From NCBI RefSeq assembly GCF_028416635.1, contig NZ_CP114013.1, forward strand, positions 1 to 64,000: a stretch of DNA of 64,000 bases, read 5' to 3'. The translations under genes were made by a program, and so were the position numbers. The notes under the pieces are model-generated. The model saw nothing but the letters and a program-made list of their open reading frames with translations, did no database searches and was not told the DNA's origin. Below are positions 46,569 to 55,332 of the stretch, one piece after another (position 1 is the stretch's first letter; each line of letters opens with the position of its first letter). The DNA is from Baekduia alba (GTDB lineage Bacteria > Actinomycetota > Thermoleophilia > Solirubrobacterales > Solirubrobacteraceae).

Positions 46569-47278
46569 GCGTCGAGCTGATCGGCGCGCGGATCGCCTCA
46601 ATCCAGCAGCAGATCGCCGCGGTCACCGGCCAGTCCTCGTCGACCGACTTCGCCGCGCAGCTGGCCGCGGCCCAGGGCACGACCGCCACGGGCACGACGG
46701 CGACGACCGCGGCCGCGACTCCTACGACTTCGGGCGCCACGCCGACCACGCTCGGCGGCGGCTCGCCCACGCAGTACGACGCGCAGATCACCGCCGCCGC
46801 CACCAAGTACGGGATCGACCCGGCTTTGTTGAAGGGGTTGATCCGCCAGGAGTCCAACTTCGACGCGTCCGCGCGGTCCGGCGCCGGCGCGCAGGGCCTG
46901 ACGCAGCTGATGCCGGGCACCGCGTCCTCGCTCGGCGTCGACCCCAGCGATCCCGCCCAGGCGATCGACGGCGGGGCCAAGTACCTCAAGCAGCAGCTCG
47001 ACCGCTTCGGCGGCGACGCGTCCAAGGCGCTCGCCGCCTACAACGCGGGCCCGGGCGCCGTGGCGAAGTACGGCGGCGTCCCGCCCTACGCCGAGACCCA
47101 GAACTACGTGCAGAAGGTGCTCGGCTACGCGGCCGAGTACCGCGGCACCGGCGCGAGCACCGCGCTCCCGGCCGCCACCACGCCCGTCTCGCCCGCGAGC
47201 CTGCTCGCGACCGCCACCGGCGACGGCGACGACGACACGGCCTCCACCTCCGGCACCCTCGACTACAGCACGGTCTAG
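46565..47278 (+). CDS. Lytic transglycosylase (SLT domain) in the flagellar operon
   Basis: A 237-residue protein with a Thr/Ala-rich linker (about 38-70) followed by an SLT/goose-lysozyme-like domain (about 76-195). The catalytic Glu is E96 in LIRQESNFDASARS, with AQGLTQLMPGTA, LDRFGGDASKALAAYNAGPGAVAKYGG and YVQKVLGYA. No Sec signal peptide or membrane helix is present, so it is probably exported by the flagellar apparatus to open peptidoglycan for the rod. It may complement the muramidase-less FlgJ at 30723. It lies between fliJ (4-bp overlap) and fliK (adjacent). Confidence 0.9.
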   Translation: MSVELIGARIASIQQQIAAVTGQSSSTDFAAQLAAAQGTTATGTTATTAAATPTTSGATPTTLGGGSPTQYDAQITAAATKYGIDPALLKGLIRQESNFDASARSGAGAQGLTQLMPGTASSLGVDPSDPAQAIDGGAKYLKQQLDRFGGDASKALAAYNAGPGAVAKYGGVPPYAETQNYVQKVLGYAAEYRGTGASTALPAATTPVSPASLLATATGDGDDDTASTSGTLDYSTV

Positions 47279-48643
47279 ATGACATCCCTCCCCATCACCC
47301 CGCCCAAGGCGCGGGTGGACGTGGCGCCCAAGAGCTCCAGTCCACCCAGCGGCGCAGGGTACGGCGACTTCGCCGCCCTCCTCAACCAGACCACGGCCCG
47401 GACCGCACCTGCGGAAGGCCAGCAGCCCCGCCCCGCCCAGAGCGATCAGCCGCGCCGTCGCGACGACGACGCCGTGCACGCCCGCCCCGCCGACGCCAAG
47501 GACGACAACTCGCCCACGGCGACCGCGGCGGCGCCCAAGCCGGCCGACGCGCCGGCCAGCGGCGAGGCGACGGACCCGGCCGCCAAGCCGAGCGACGGCC
47601 CGCCGGCCACCGCCGCGCAGGGCGACGCCCCCGCGCAGGGCCAGGCCGCCGACGCCCAGACCGCCGCGGCCGCGGCGCAGGCAGCGGCCGCCGCCGGGTC
47701 GACGCCGCCCGCGACGCCGCCGCCCGCCGCCGGCGCGCTGAACGCGACGCCGGCCGGCACCGGCGCCGGCACGCCCCAGGGCCTGACCGCCGCTGTCGCC
47801 GCGCAGGCGGCGCTGACGGCGGCGACCGGCGCGACCGCCAAGGGGGCCGGCGCCGTGGTCGCCGACCCGACCGCCGCCAACGCCAACGCCGCCGCCGCCG
47901 GCCAGCTTCAGATCCCGGCCGAGCTGCTGGCCACTGGGAAGGGCGCCGGCAAGCCCGCGCACGGCAAGGACCTCAAGAACGCCGACGGCACGCCCAGCGG
48001 GCTGCCGCCGGCACCCACGCTGCCGCCCAGCGCCAACGCCGCCGCGCAGGCCACGCCCGGCGACCACGGCGCCAACGCCAACCACAACGGCCCCGGCGCG
48101 CAGGCCCAGCCGGCCACGCCGCCGACCGTCGCCGCCGGCCAGCCGACCGCCACGCCGCTCACCGCGGTGCCGACGGCCGCGGGCGCGGGGCAGCTCACGC
48201 GCGGCTCGGTCGTGCAGACCGCCGAGCGCGTCCAGGAGCTGGTCCACATCGCGACGACCCGTGCCGGCAACGCGCGCGCCACCCTCCAGCTCAAGCCCGA
48301 GGCCCTCGGCCAGGTCGACGTCCACCTTCGCACCACGCGCGACGGGCTCGTGGCGACGATCGCCGCGCACGACCAGGCCGGCCTCGACGCGCTCCAGAAC
48401 GCCGCGGCCGAGCTGCGGCGCACGCTCTCGGACCGCGGCGTGGAGCTCCACAGCCTCGACCTCCAGCTCGGGGCGGGCGCCGGCGACTTCTCCAACCAGG
48501 GCGACGCCCGCCAGGCCAGCACCGGCCGCGGCGGCGGCGCCTCCTCCTACGGCCTCGACGACGACGTCGTCGCCGAGGAGGACCTGACCATCTCCATCGC
48601 CTCGCCGACGGCCGCCGGTGCGCTCGTCGACGTCACGGCCTGA
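47279..48643 (+). CDS. fliK: Flagellar hook-length control protein FliK
   Basis: Molecular ruler and export-specificity switch, 454 residues. The first 310 residues are an Ala/Pro/Thr-rich, low-complexity ruler. The C-terminal Flg_hook domain (about 312-415) has the conserved core RATLQLKPEALGQVDVHLRTTRDGLVATIAAHDQAGLDALQNAAAELRRTLSDRGVELHSLDLQL. Composition differs strongly from the neighbours because of the linker. ATG at 47279 directly abuts the previous stop. Confidence 0.92.
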   Translation: MTSLPITPPKARVDVAPKSSSPPSGAGYGDFAALLNQTTARTAPAEGQQPRPAQSDQPRRRDDDAVHARPADAKDDNSPTATAAAPKPADAPASGEATDPAAKPSDGPPATAAQGDAPAQGQAADAQTAAAAAQAAAAAGSTPPATPPPAAGALNATPAGTGAGTPQGLTAAVAAQAALTAATGATAKGAGAVVADPTAANANAAAAGQLQIPAELLATGKGAGKPAHGKDLKNADGTPSGLPPAPTLPPSANAAAQATPGDHGANANHNGPGAQAQPATPPTVAAGQPTATPLTAVPTAAGAGQLTRGSVVQTAERVQELVHIATTRAGNARATLQLKPEALGQVDVHLRTTRDGLVATIAAHDQAGLDALQNAAAELRRTLSDRGVELHSLDLQLGAGAGDFSNQGDARQASTGRGGGASSYGLDDDVVAEEDLTISIASPTAAGALVDVTA

Positions 48644-48667
48644 CCCAGACGACGAGGAAGGATCCTC

Positions 48668-49081
48668 ATGTCCGCTTCCCCGATCTCCAACCAGTACACG
48701 AACCCGGCCTACACCCAGAACCCGGCCTCGGACCCCACCTCGCTGGACAAGAACGGCTTCCTGAAGATGCTCACCGAGCAGATGAGGAATCAGGACCCGA
48801 CGTCCGGCCAGGACCCGAACCAGTACTTCCAGACGATCTCGATGATGACCCAGGTCGAGCAGCTCACGAACCTGGCGACGGCCTCCACCGCGAACCTCTC
48901 GCGGCAGAAGGACGCCAACGCCACCGGGCTGCTCGGCAAGACCGTGAGCTACCGCGGCGCCGACGGCGCGCCGGTCTCCGGCCTCGTCCAGTCGGTCCAA
49001 CTGTCCGACACCGACGGCCCGTCGCTGACGGTCGCCGGCGTGGCGGGCATCGATCCGGATGCGATCACGGGCATCCAGTAG
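48668..49081 (+). CDS. flgD: Flagellar hook capping protein FlgD
   Basis: Scaffold for hook assembly, 137 residues. The N-terminal FlgD signature is clear: LDKNGFLKMLTEQMRNQDPTSGQDPNQYFQTISMMTQVEQLTNLATAS. A short C-terminal beta region follows (LLGKTVSYRGADGAPVSGLVQSVQLSDTDGPSLTVAG). It is the short form without the extended FLN-type domains. RBS GGAAGGA precedes the ATG. Confidence 0.94.
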   Translation: MSASPISNQYTNPAYTQNPASDPTSLDKNGFLKMLTEQMRNQDPTSGQDPNQYFQTISMMTQVEQLTNLATASTANLSRQKDANATGLLGKTVSYRGADGAPVSGLVQSVQLSDTDGPSLTVAGVAGIDPDAITGIQ

Positions 49082-49090
49082 TCGGGATCG

Positions 49091-49504
49091 ATGAGCAACT
49101 CGTTCAACCCCGCGCTCGTCCCGCCCGGCGTCTCTGCTGGTCCGGGTGGGGTCGGTTCTGTCGGCGCACGGACGCAGCCGGTTCGGCCGTCCGTCCAGGG
49201 GCCTCAAGGTCCGAGCTTCTCGGACGTCTTCAAGGATACGGCGGGCACGAAGCCCGTCCAGTTCAGCAAGCACGCCGTCCAGCGCCTGGAGCGCCGCGGC
49301 CTCACGGTCGACAACGCCGTGATGCAGCGTCTCCAGGACGGGGTCGATCGTGCCGCGGGCAAGGGTGCCCGCGACGCGGTGGTCCTCGTGGACGACACGG
49401 CCTTCGTGGTCTCGGTCACCAACCGCACGGTCGTCACCGCCGTCGGCAAGGACCAGATGAAGGACCACGTGTTCACGAACATCGACAGCGCCGTCATCGC
49501 CTAG
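49091..49504 (+). CDS. TIGR02530-type flagellar operon protein
   Basis: A 137-residue protein of the family found between flgD and flgE in Gram-positive operons. The C-terminal half is recognisable: VQFSKHAVQRLERRGLTVDNAVMQRLQDGVDRAAGKGARDAVVLVDDTAFVVSVTNRTVVTAVGKDQMKDHVFTNIDSAVI. The SKHAxxRLxxR and VFTNIDSAV motifs are diagnostic. Function is not established. The N-terminal 60 residues are Pro/Gly-rich and variable. It lies 9 bp after flgD. Confidence 0.85.
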   Translation: MSNSFNPALVPPGVSAGPGGVGSVGARTQPVRPSVQGPQGPSFSDVFKDTAGTKPVQFSKHAVQRLERRGLTVDNAVMQRLQDGVDRAAGKGARDAVVLVDDTAFVVSVTNRTVVTAVGKDQMKDHVFTNIDSAVIA

Positions 49505-49587
49505 CGACGACGACGCGGCAGGACGCCAAACCACACACCCGGCTGGACCCCTCGGGGAAGCCGGAGGACCCATCAGGAGCCTCCAGA

Positions 49588-50436
49588 ATGATTCGCGGCA
49601 TGTACTCGGCCATCTCCGGCCTGCAGACGCACCAGACGATGCTCGACGTCGTCTCCAACAACCTCGCCAACGTCAACACCGTCGGCTACAAGTCCTCGCG
49701 CACCACCTTCAAGGACCAGCTGCAGCAGACGCTGTACGGCGGGTCCGCCGAGGGCCCGAACACCGGCGGCACGAACTCGGCCCAGGTCGGCCTCGGCGTG
49801 CAGCTCGGCTCGATCGACTCGGTCATGACCGACGGCTCGATGCAGAACACGGGCAAGCCGCAGGACGTGGCGATCCAGGGCGACGGCTTCTTCCGCGTCG
49901 GCCTCGGCGACCCGTCGACGACGCCGCCCACCATGCCCTCCGAGATGAACTACACCCGCGCGGGCAACTTCATCATCAACGACCAGGGCTACCTGACCAC
50001 GCCCGAGGGCTTCTACGTCATGGGCCGCGACACGACCACGACGCCGGCCTCCGACGCCTACATCCAGATCCCGGCCAACTCGACCGGGTTCGCCGTCGGC
50101 ACCGACGGCAACGTCAGCTACCTCCCGGCCGGCGGCGGCACGCGCACCAACGCGGGCACGATCTCGCTGGCCAAGTTCCCCAACGAAGAGGGCCTGATGC
50201 GCCTTTCGGGCAACCGCTGGGCCTCGAGCCCGTCGGCGGGCACCGAGCAGGTCGGCACGCCGGACGGCGGCAAGACGTTCGGCTCGACGATCGGCGGCAC
50301 GCTGGAGATGTCCAACGTCGACCTCGCCTCCGAGTTCACCAACCTGATCGTCGCCCAGCGCGGCTTCCAGGCCAACTCGAAGGTGATCACGACGGCCGAC
50401 GACATGCTCCAGGAGCTCGTGAACCTGAAGCGCTAG
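49588..50436 (+). CDS. flgE: Flagellar hook protein FlgE
   Basis: Hook subunit, 282 residues, on the short side. The N-terminus IRGMYSAISGLQTHQTMLDVVSNNLANVNTVGYKSSRTTFKDQLQQTL and the C-terminus TLEMSNVDLASEFTNLIVAQRGFQANSKVITTADDMLQELVNLKR are canonical; the middle has VAIQGDGFFRVGLGD and MNYTRAGNF. Position after flgD and TIGR02530 supports FlgE over FlgG, although the length overlaps with rod proteins. It is the last gene before a very strong terminator. Confidence 0.9.
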   Translation: MIRGMYSAISGLQTHQTMLDVVSNNLANVNTVGYKSSRTTFKDQLQQTLYGGSAEGPNTGGTNSAQVGLGVQLGSIDSVMTDGSMQNTGKPQDVAIQGDGFFRVGLGDPSTTPPTMPSEMNYTRAGNFIINDQGYLTTPEGFYVMGRDTTTTPASDAYIQIPANSTGFAVGTDGNVSYLPAGGGTRTNAGTISLAKFPNEEGLMRLSGNRWASSPSAGTEQVGTPDGGKTFGSTIGGTLEMSNVDLASEFTNLIVAQRGFQANSKVITTADDMLQELVNLKR

Positions 50437-50452
50437 CGCCGCAGCACTTCCC

Positions 50453-50519
50453 GAGGTCACGGCGCGGCCGCCCGCGCGAACGCGGAGGGCGTTCGCTCGG
50501 GCGGGCGTGCCGTGACCTC
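50453..50519 (+). terminator. Large bipartite hairpin after flgE
   Basis: An 11-bp perfect outer stem pairs GAGGTCACGGC (50453-50463) with GCCGTGACCTC (50509-50519). Inside, GCGAACGC pairs with GCGTTCGC around GGAGG. The structure ends the flgB-flgE operon and is followed seven bases later by the flbD sigma-28 promoter. No T run follows directly. Confidence 0.8.
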
Positions 50520-50526
50520 GATCCGT

Positions 50527-50553
50527 TTAAGCATCCGTGTGCAGGGCCGAATA
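50527..50553 (+). promoter_or_regulatory. Sigma-28-type promoter for flbD
   Basis: TTAAGCAT (50527-50534), 11 bp, GCCGAATA (50546-50553), ending 10 bp before the flbD ATG. Spacing and the GCCGA core match the other sites. Confidence 0.7.
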
Positions 50554-50563
50554 CGAGGTAGAG

Positions 50564-50773
50564 ATGATCGAGCTCCACAAGCTCTCCACGCAGCGCGAGC
50601 CGTTCCAGCTCAACTGCGACCTGATCGAGCGCGTCGACGCGTCGCCCGACTGCCACGTGACGCTCACGTCCGGGCAGCGCATCGCGGTGACCGAGTCCGT
50701 CGACGAGGTCGTCGCGAAGATCCGCGCCTGGCGCGTCGACGTCCTGTCGCGCGCCCTGCGCCTCGCGCGCTGA
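50564..50773 (+). CDS. flbD: FlbD-family flagellar protein
   Basis: A 69-residue protein of the small FlbD family that accompanies motA/flgE in many Gram-positive flagellar operons (not the Caulobacter regulator of the same name). The family pattern is clear: IELHKLSTQREPFQLNCDLIERVDASPDCHVTLTSGQRIAVTESVDEVVAKIRAW. The ATG at 50564 was chosen because an upstream GTG would overlap the promoter -10 and add unconserved residues. Function unknown. Confidence 0.88.
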   Translation: MIELHKLSTQREPFQLNCDLIERVDASPDCHVTLTSGQRIAVTESVDEVVAKIRAWRVDVLSRALRLAR

Positions 50774-50792
50774 CCAGCCGCCGGATGGGCTC

Positions 50793-50819
50793 TCAAGGGC
50801 CCTCCGGCACGGCCGATCA
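50793..50819 (+). promoter_or_regulatory. Sigma-28-type promoter for the cheW-to-cheY operon
   Basis: TCAAGGGC (50793-50800), 11 bp, GCCGATCA (50812-50819), with the same -10 as the flgG operon promoter. It lies 35 bp ahead of the cheW ATG. Confidence 0.82.
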
Positions 50820-50853
50820 CCGGGGCAGACAGTTCTTCCAACTTGGAGTACGC

Positions 50854-51333
50854 ATGCCTGAAGAGACCCTCTCGCGCCAGCTCGTGGTCTTCTCGCTCGG
50901 CGAGGAGGAGTACGCGCTGCCCATCACCCAGGTCCACGAGATCATCCGGTTCACCGAGCCGCGGTCCGTGGCCTCGTCGGACCCGAGCGTCCGTGGCGTG
51001 ATCTCCCTGCGCGGCAAGATCCTCCCGGTCTACGACCTGGCCACCCGCCTCGGCGTCGAGCACGCCGACGTGAGCGAGGCCAAGATCGTGATCGTCGAGA
51101 CGGCCGAGGACATGGCCGGCGTCGTCGTCGACGACGTCGAAGAGGTCATCACGATCGACGCCGACCAGCTCGACGAGGCGCCGACGGCCGGCGGCCGCGG
51201 CATCGACGGCATCGCCAAGATCGGTGACCGCCTCGTGGTCCTGCTCGACCCCGAGGGCATCATCGGCGCCTCTGCGCACCTCGCGAACGTCGAGGCCCCC
51301 GAGGTCGGCGACGACCTCCACGCCGCCGCCTAG
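50854..51333 (+). CDS. cheW: Chemotaxis coupling protein CheW
   Basis: Adaptor linking receptors to CheA, 159 residues. It contains the CheW fold signatures QLVVFSLGEEEYALPITQVHEIIR, VRGVISLRGKILPVYDLATRLG, IVIVETAEDMAGVVVDDVEEVITI and IDGIAKIGDRLVVLLDPEGI. It is first in the chemotaxis operon; cheB follows 13 bp later. No chemoreceptor gene is present in the window. Confidence 0.95.
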   Translation: MPEETLSRQLVVFSLGEEEYALPITQVHEIIRFTEPRSVASSDPSVRGVISLRGKILPVYDLATRLGVEHADVSEAKIVIVETAEDMAGVVVDDVEEVITIDADQLDEAPTAGGRGIDGIAKIGDRLVVLLDPEGIIGASAHLANVEAPEVGDDLHAAA

Positions 51334-51346
51334 GCCGGCCCCCACC

Positions 51347-52459
51347 GTGCTCGCCGCCGCCCGCACCGCCAAGCCGTCCCGGATCCTCGTCGCCGACGAC
51401 TCCACGTTCATGCGCCGCCTGCTCACGCAGGCGCTGCGCGACGCGGGGTTCGACGTGGTCGGCGAAGCGGCGGACGGCGACGAGGCGCTCTCGCTCTACC
51501 GCGAGCTGCGCCCCGACGCCATGACGCTCGACCTCGCCATGCCCGGCATGGACGGGATCGGCGTCCTGCGCGCGCTGCGCGGCGAGCGCTCCTCCCTGCC
51601 CGTGGTCGTGGTCTCGGCGTTCTCGCCGGCCCACGGCGCCCGCGCCGTCGACGCCCTCGCCGAGGGCGCCTTCGACCTCGTCGCCAAGCCCGCGTTCGGC
51701 GAGCCGCTGGAGACGTTCGTCAGCGCGCTGCGCGAGAAGGTCACGGCCGCCGCCAGCGCGGCCGCGCCCAAGGCCCCGACCCGGCGGGCGGCGACCGACG
51801 CGGCCCGCGCCGCGCGCGTGACGCCCACCAACGGCGACTCGGCGGTCGCGCGCCTCCGCGCCCGCCGCGTCGCGTCGTCGTCGGCGAGCGCGGGCAAGAA
51901 GGTGGTCCTGATCGCGACCTCGACCGGCGGCCCGCGCGCCCTGGCCGAGCTGATCCCGAACCTGCCCTCGCCGCTCGGCGCCGGCGGGATGATCGTCCAG
52001 CACATGCCCGCGGGCTTCACCGCCTCGCTGGCCCAGCGGCTGGACCGCAGCTCCAAGCTGACGGTGGTCGAGGCCGCCGGCGGCGAGGCGCTGAAGCCCG
52101 ACACCCTGCTCCTGGCCCCCGGCGGCAGCCACCTGCGCCTCGCCGACGACGGCGCCGCGCGGCTCACCGACGAGGCCGCGGTCGGCGGCCTGCGCCCGCG
52201 CGCGGACCTCACGATCGCCGACGCCGCCAAGCTCTACGGCGAGCGCCTGCTGCTGGTCGTCATGACCGGCATGGGCAAGGACGGCCTCGAGGGCGCCAAG
52301 GCCGTGCGCGCCCGCGGCGGCCGGATCATCGCCGAGGCCGAGTCCAGCTGCACCGTCTACGGCATGCCGCGGGCCATCGTCGAGGCGCAACTCGCCGACG
52401 AGGTCGTCCCGCTCGACCAGCTCGCCGACGCGATCCGCGCGGAGCTCGGCGACGCATGA
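51347..52459 (+). CDS. cheB: Chemotaxis response regulator protein-glutamate methylesterase CheB
   Basis: Demethylates and deamidates chemoreceptors, 370 residues. The receiver domain (about 11-130) has acidic D17/D18 and phospho-acceptor D62 in MTLDLAMPGMDG. An Ala/Arg-rich linker precedes the CheB methylesterase domain (about 183-367), with catalytic Ser in IATSTGGPRAL, His in VQHMPAGFT and Asp in VMTGMGKDG. The GTG at 51347 gives a start consistent with the receiver. It overlaps cheR by 4 bp. Confidence 0.95.
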   Translation: MLAAARTAKPSRILVADDSTFMRRLLTQALRDAGFDVVGEAADGDEALSLYRELRPDAMTLDLAMPGMDGIGVLRALRGERSSLPVVVVSAFSPAHGARAVDALAEGAFDLVAKPAFGEPLETFVSALREKVTAAASAAAPKAPTRRAATDAARAARVTPTNGDSAVARLRARRVASSSASAGKKVVLIATSTGGPRALAELIPNLPSPLGAGGMIVQHMPAGFTASLAQRLDRSSKLTVVEAAGGEALKPDTLLLAPGGSHLRLADDGAARLTDEAAVGGLRPRADLTIADAAKLYGERLLLVVMTGMGKDGLEGAKAVRARGGRIIAEAESSCTVYGMPRAIVEAQLADEVVPLDQLADAIRAELGDA

Positions 52460-53289
52460 GCGCGTTCACGACCACCAGCGCGCCTGCCCGCGGCGGCGCC
52501 GCCGACGAGTACGAGCAGTTCTGCGTGGCCTTCCGCCGCGTGTGCGGCATCGACCTGCTCCAGTACAAGCGCGGCCAGATGGAGCGGCGCATCCGCTCGT
52601 TCGTCGCCACGCGCGGCGGCGACGTCGACCTCCTCGCCTACTGCGCGAAGCTCACCGCCGACAAGGACGAGCTCAACCGGTTCCTGGACCGCGTCACGAT
52701 CAACGTCTCGCAGCTGTGGCGCAACCCCGAGCAGTGGGAGACGCTCGAGGCCAAGATCCTCCCGGACCTCGCGAACACGGCCCCCACCCACCCCACCCGC
52801 GTGCGCTGCTGGTCGGCCGGCAGCTCCTACGGCGCCGAGGCCTACACGTTGGCCGCGATCGCCCGGAAGGCGATCCCGCGCGCCCAGGTCACGATCCTCG
52901 GCACCGACATCGACCACCGCATGGTCGAGCGCGCCCGCACCGGCGTGTTCACCGCCGAGGACGCCCGCGACGCCCCGACGGCGACGCTGGCCTCGCACTT
53001 CGAGCTGGCCGACGGCCGCTGGCACGCGACCGCCGACCTCAAGAAGATCGTGCGCTTCGAGCAGGGCGACCTGCTGCGCGCCCAGCCGGCCGCGGGGTCC
53101 TACGACCTCGTCCTCTGCCGCAACACCGTCATCTACTTCAACGAGGACGTGCGCGACGCGCTCCACGGCCGGCTCGCCGCGAGCCTCCGGCCGGGCGGTC
53201 GCCTGGTCGTCGGCGCGACCGAGCGCGTCTCGGACCCCGCCGGCCACGGCCTCGAGCCCGAGTCCCCCTTCGTCTACCGGAAGATCTGA
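52456..53289 (+). CDS. cheR: Chemotaxis protein methyltransferase CheR
   Basis: S-adenosylmethionine-dependent receptor methyltransferase, 277 residues. It shows the N-terminal helical domain (FRRVCGIDLLQYKRGQMERRIRSFV, NVSQLWRNPEQWETL), the SAM-binding RCWSAGSSYGAEAYTLA and ILGTDIDHRMVERA, and the C-terminal YDLVLCRNTVIYFNEDVRDALHGRLAASLRPGGRLVVGATE. It partners with CheB and overlaps both neighbours. Confidence 0.95.
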   Translation: MSAFTTTSAPARGGAADEYEQFCVAFRRVCGIDLLQYKRGQMERRIRSFVATRGGDVDLLAYCAKLTADKDELNRFLDRVTINVSQLWRNPEQWETLEAKILPDLANTAPTHPTRVRCWSAGSSYGAEAYTLAAIARKAIPRAQVTILGTDIDHRMVERARTGVFTAEDARDAPTATLASHFELADGRWHATADLKKIVRFEQGDLLRAQPAAGSYDLVLCRNTVIYFNEDVRDALHGRLAASLRPGGRLVVGATERVSDPAGHGLEPESPFVYRKI

Positions 53290-55316
53290 TGGACACCTCC
53301 GAGTACCTCCCCATGTTCCTGGCCGAGTGCCGGGAGAACCTCCAGGAGCTCAACCTCGCCGTCGTGCGCCTCGAGGAGGCCCCCGACGATCGCGAGACGG
53401 TCGACGCGATCTTCCGCATCGCCCACTCCTTGAAGGGGATGGCCGCGACCATGGGCTTCGAGGGCATGGCGACCCTCACGCACAAGATGGAGGACGTCCT
53501 CGAGCTGCTGCGCCAGCGCGGCGGCGAGCTGTCCCGCGAGGTCGTCGACGTCCTGCTGGCCTGCCTCGACGCGCTGTCGGGCGCGGTCGACGCGATCGAC
53601 GCCGACGGCGCCGAGGGCCTCGACCCGGCCGTCCTGGTCGAGCGGCTGCAGGCGCTCGTCCGCGACAAGGACGACCCGGAGGCCGTCGAGCCCGAGATCC
53701 AGCAGGCGCCGCCGGTCCCGCCGAGGCTCGCGCAGGTCGGCGACGGCCGCGTCGTGCTGGAGATCCACGCGGTCCTCGCCGAGGACGCGCAGATGCCTGC
53801 CGTCCGCGCCTTCCAGGTCCTGGCCGCCGCCGGCGAGCACGGCGACGTGCTGCGCTCGACGCCCGCCGAGGGCGAGGTCGACGGCTTCGACGGCCGCATC
53901 GTCGAGGTGCTGCTGGCCACCGACCACGAGGTCGAGGACGTCGCCACCGCGATCCGCGGGGTGCCGGACGTCGCCGACGCGCGCGTCGCCGAGCACGTGG
54001 TCGAGGCCGTCGAGGAGTCCGCGCCGCTGGCCGCGGTCGAGGAGGACGGCGCGCTCGCGTCGGCCGCCGCGCCGACCGCGGCGCCGGCCGCCGCCAAGAA
54101 GGCCGGCCACCAGACCGTCCGCGTCGACGCCGAGCGCCTCGACCAGCTCATGCACCTCATGGGCGAGCTCGTCGTCCAGCGCACGCACGTCGAGGCGCTC
54201 TCGCTCGAGGCCGACGTCCCGGGCCTGAGCCAGGCGATGCAGGAGCTCACGCGCTCCTCGCACGCCCTCCAGGCGATGGTCATGCAGATCCGCATGATCC
54301 CCATCGAGGCCGTCTTCATGCGCTTCCCGCGCCTCGTGCGCGACGTCGCCAGCAAGCTCGACAAGCACGTCGAGCTGGACCTGGTCGGCAAGGAGACCGA
54401 GCTGGACCGCACGGTCGTCGACGCGATCGGCGACCCGCTCGTCCACCTCATCCGCAACTCGCTCGACCACGGCCTCGAGACGCCCGCGGACCGCATCGCC
54501 GCCGGCAAGGCGCCGACCGGCACGCTCACGATCGCCGCGCGTCACGCGGGCGGCAGCATCGCGATCACGGTCAAGGACGACGGCCACGGCATCAACCCGC
54601 AGAAGGTCGCGGCGGCGGCGGTCGAGCGCGGCCTGATCACGCGCGAGCAGGCGCAGCTGATCGACATGCGCGGCGCCATCGAGCTGCTCTTCGCCCCGGG
54701 CTTCAGCACCGCCGCCGAGGTCGGGGCGCTCTCGGGCCGCGGCGTCGGGATGGACGCGGTGCGGGAGAAGATCCGCGAGCTGGGCGGGGAGGTGACGGTG
54801 ACCTCGGTTCAGGGAGAGGGCACGGTCAACGAGATCCGCCTGCCGTTGACGCTCGCGATCATGTCCGCGCTGCTCGTGGAGGCCGGCGAGCAGCCGTTCG
54901 GCATCCCGCTGCAGCGCGTCGAGCGCACCATGCGCCTCGACGACAACCCCGTCCGCTCGGTCGCGGGCCGCAAGATGCTCGTCCTCAAGGACGAGGCCTT
55001 GCCCCTGCGGCGCGCGGTCGACGCGTTCGGAGGCGCCGCCGGCGTCGACGGCGTCGACACGCCGGACACCCACGTGGTGATCGTGCGGGGCCAGGAGGGC
55101 TCGATCGCCCTCTCGGTCTCCAAGCTGATCGGCCAGCGCGAGCTGGTCACCCGTCCGCTGCCCCCGAACGTCGCCCAGGAAGCGGCGGTCTCGGGTGCGG
55201 CCGTGCTGTCCAACGGCGACATCGTGCTGCTGGCGGACTGCGACGCACTGACCCTGAACACCCACCCGGCGTTGTCCGCGTCCGAGCGCTCCACTCCGCT
55301 CACGGCCGCCGTCTGA
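53289..55316 (+). CDS. cheA: Chemotaxis histidine kinase CheA
   Basis: Receptor-coupled kinase that phosphorylates CheY and CheB, 675 residues. Domains: HPt (about 1-105, phospho-site H46 in AHSLKGMAATMG), a CheY-binding P2-like region (about 145-230), an Ala/Pro linker, dimerisation (about 275-340, RLDQLMHLMGELVVQRTHVEALS), HATPase (LIRNSLDHGLETP, DDGHGINP, GRGVGMDAVR) and a CheW-like C-terminus (about 525-660). All kinase boxes are intact. It overlaps cheR by one base and precedes cheC by 16 bp. Confidence 0.96.
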   Translation: MDTSEYLPMFLAECRENLQELNLAVVRLEEAPDDRETVDAIFRIAHSLKGMAATMGFEGMATLTHKMEDVLELLRQRGGELSREVVDVLLACLDALSGAVDAIDADGAEGLDPAVLVERLQALVRDKDDPEAVEPEIQQAPPVPPRLAQVGDGRVVLEIHAVLAEDAQMPAVRAFQVLAAAGEHGDVLRSTPAEGEVDGFDGRIVEVLLATDHEVEDVATAIRGVPDVADARVAEHVVEAVEESAPLAAVEEDGALASAAAPTAAPAAAKKAGHQTVRVDAERLDQLMHLMGELVVQRTHVEALSLEADVPGLSQAMQELTRSSHALQAMVMQIRMIPIEAVFMRFPRLVRDVASKLDKHVELDLVGKETELDRTVVDAIGDPLVHLIRNSLDHGLETPADRIAAGKAPTGTLTIAARHAGGSIAITVKDDGHGINPQKVAAAAVERGLITREQAQLIDMRGAIELLFAPGFSTAAEVGALSGRGVGMDAVREKIRELGGEVTVTSVQGEGTVNEIRLPLTLAIMSALLVEAGEQPFGIPLQRVERTMRLDDNPVRSVAGRKMLVLKDEALPLRRAVDAFGGAAGVDGVDTPDTHVVIVRGQEGSIALSVSKLIGQRELVTRPLPPNVAQEAAVSGAAVLSNGDIVLLADCDALTLNTHPALSASERSTPLTAAV

Positions 55317-55332
55317 CGATTCGTAGGAAGCC

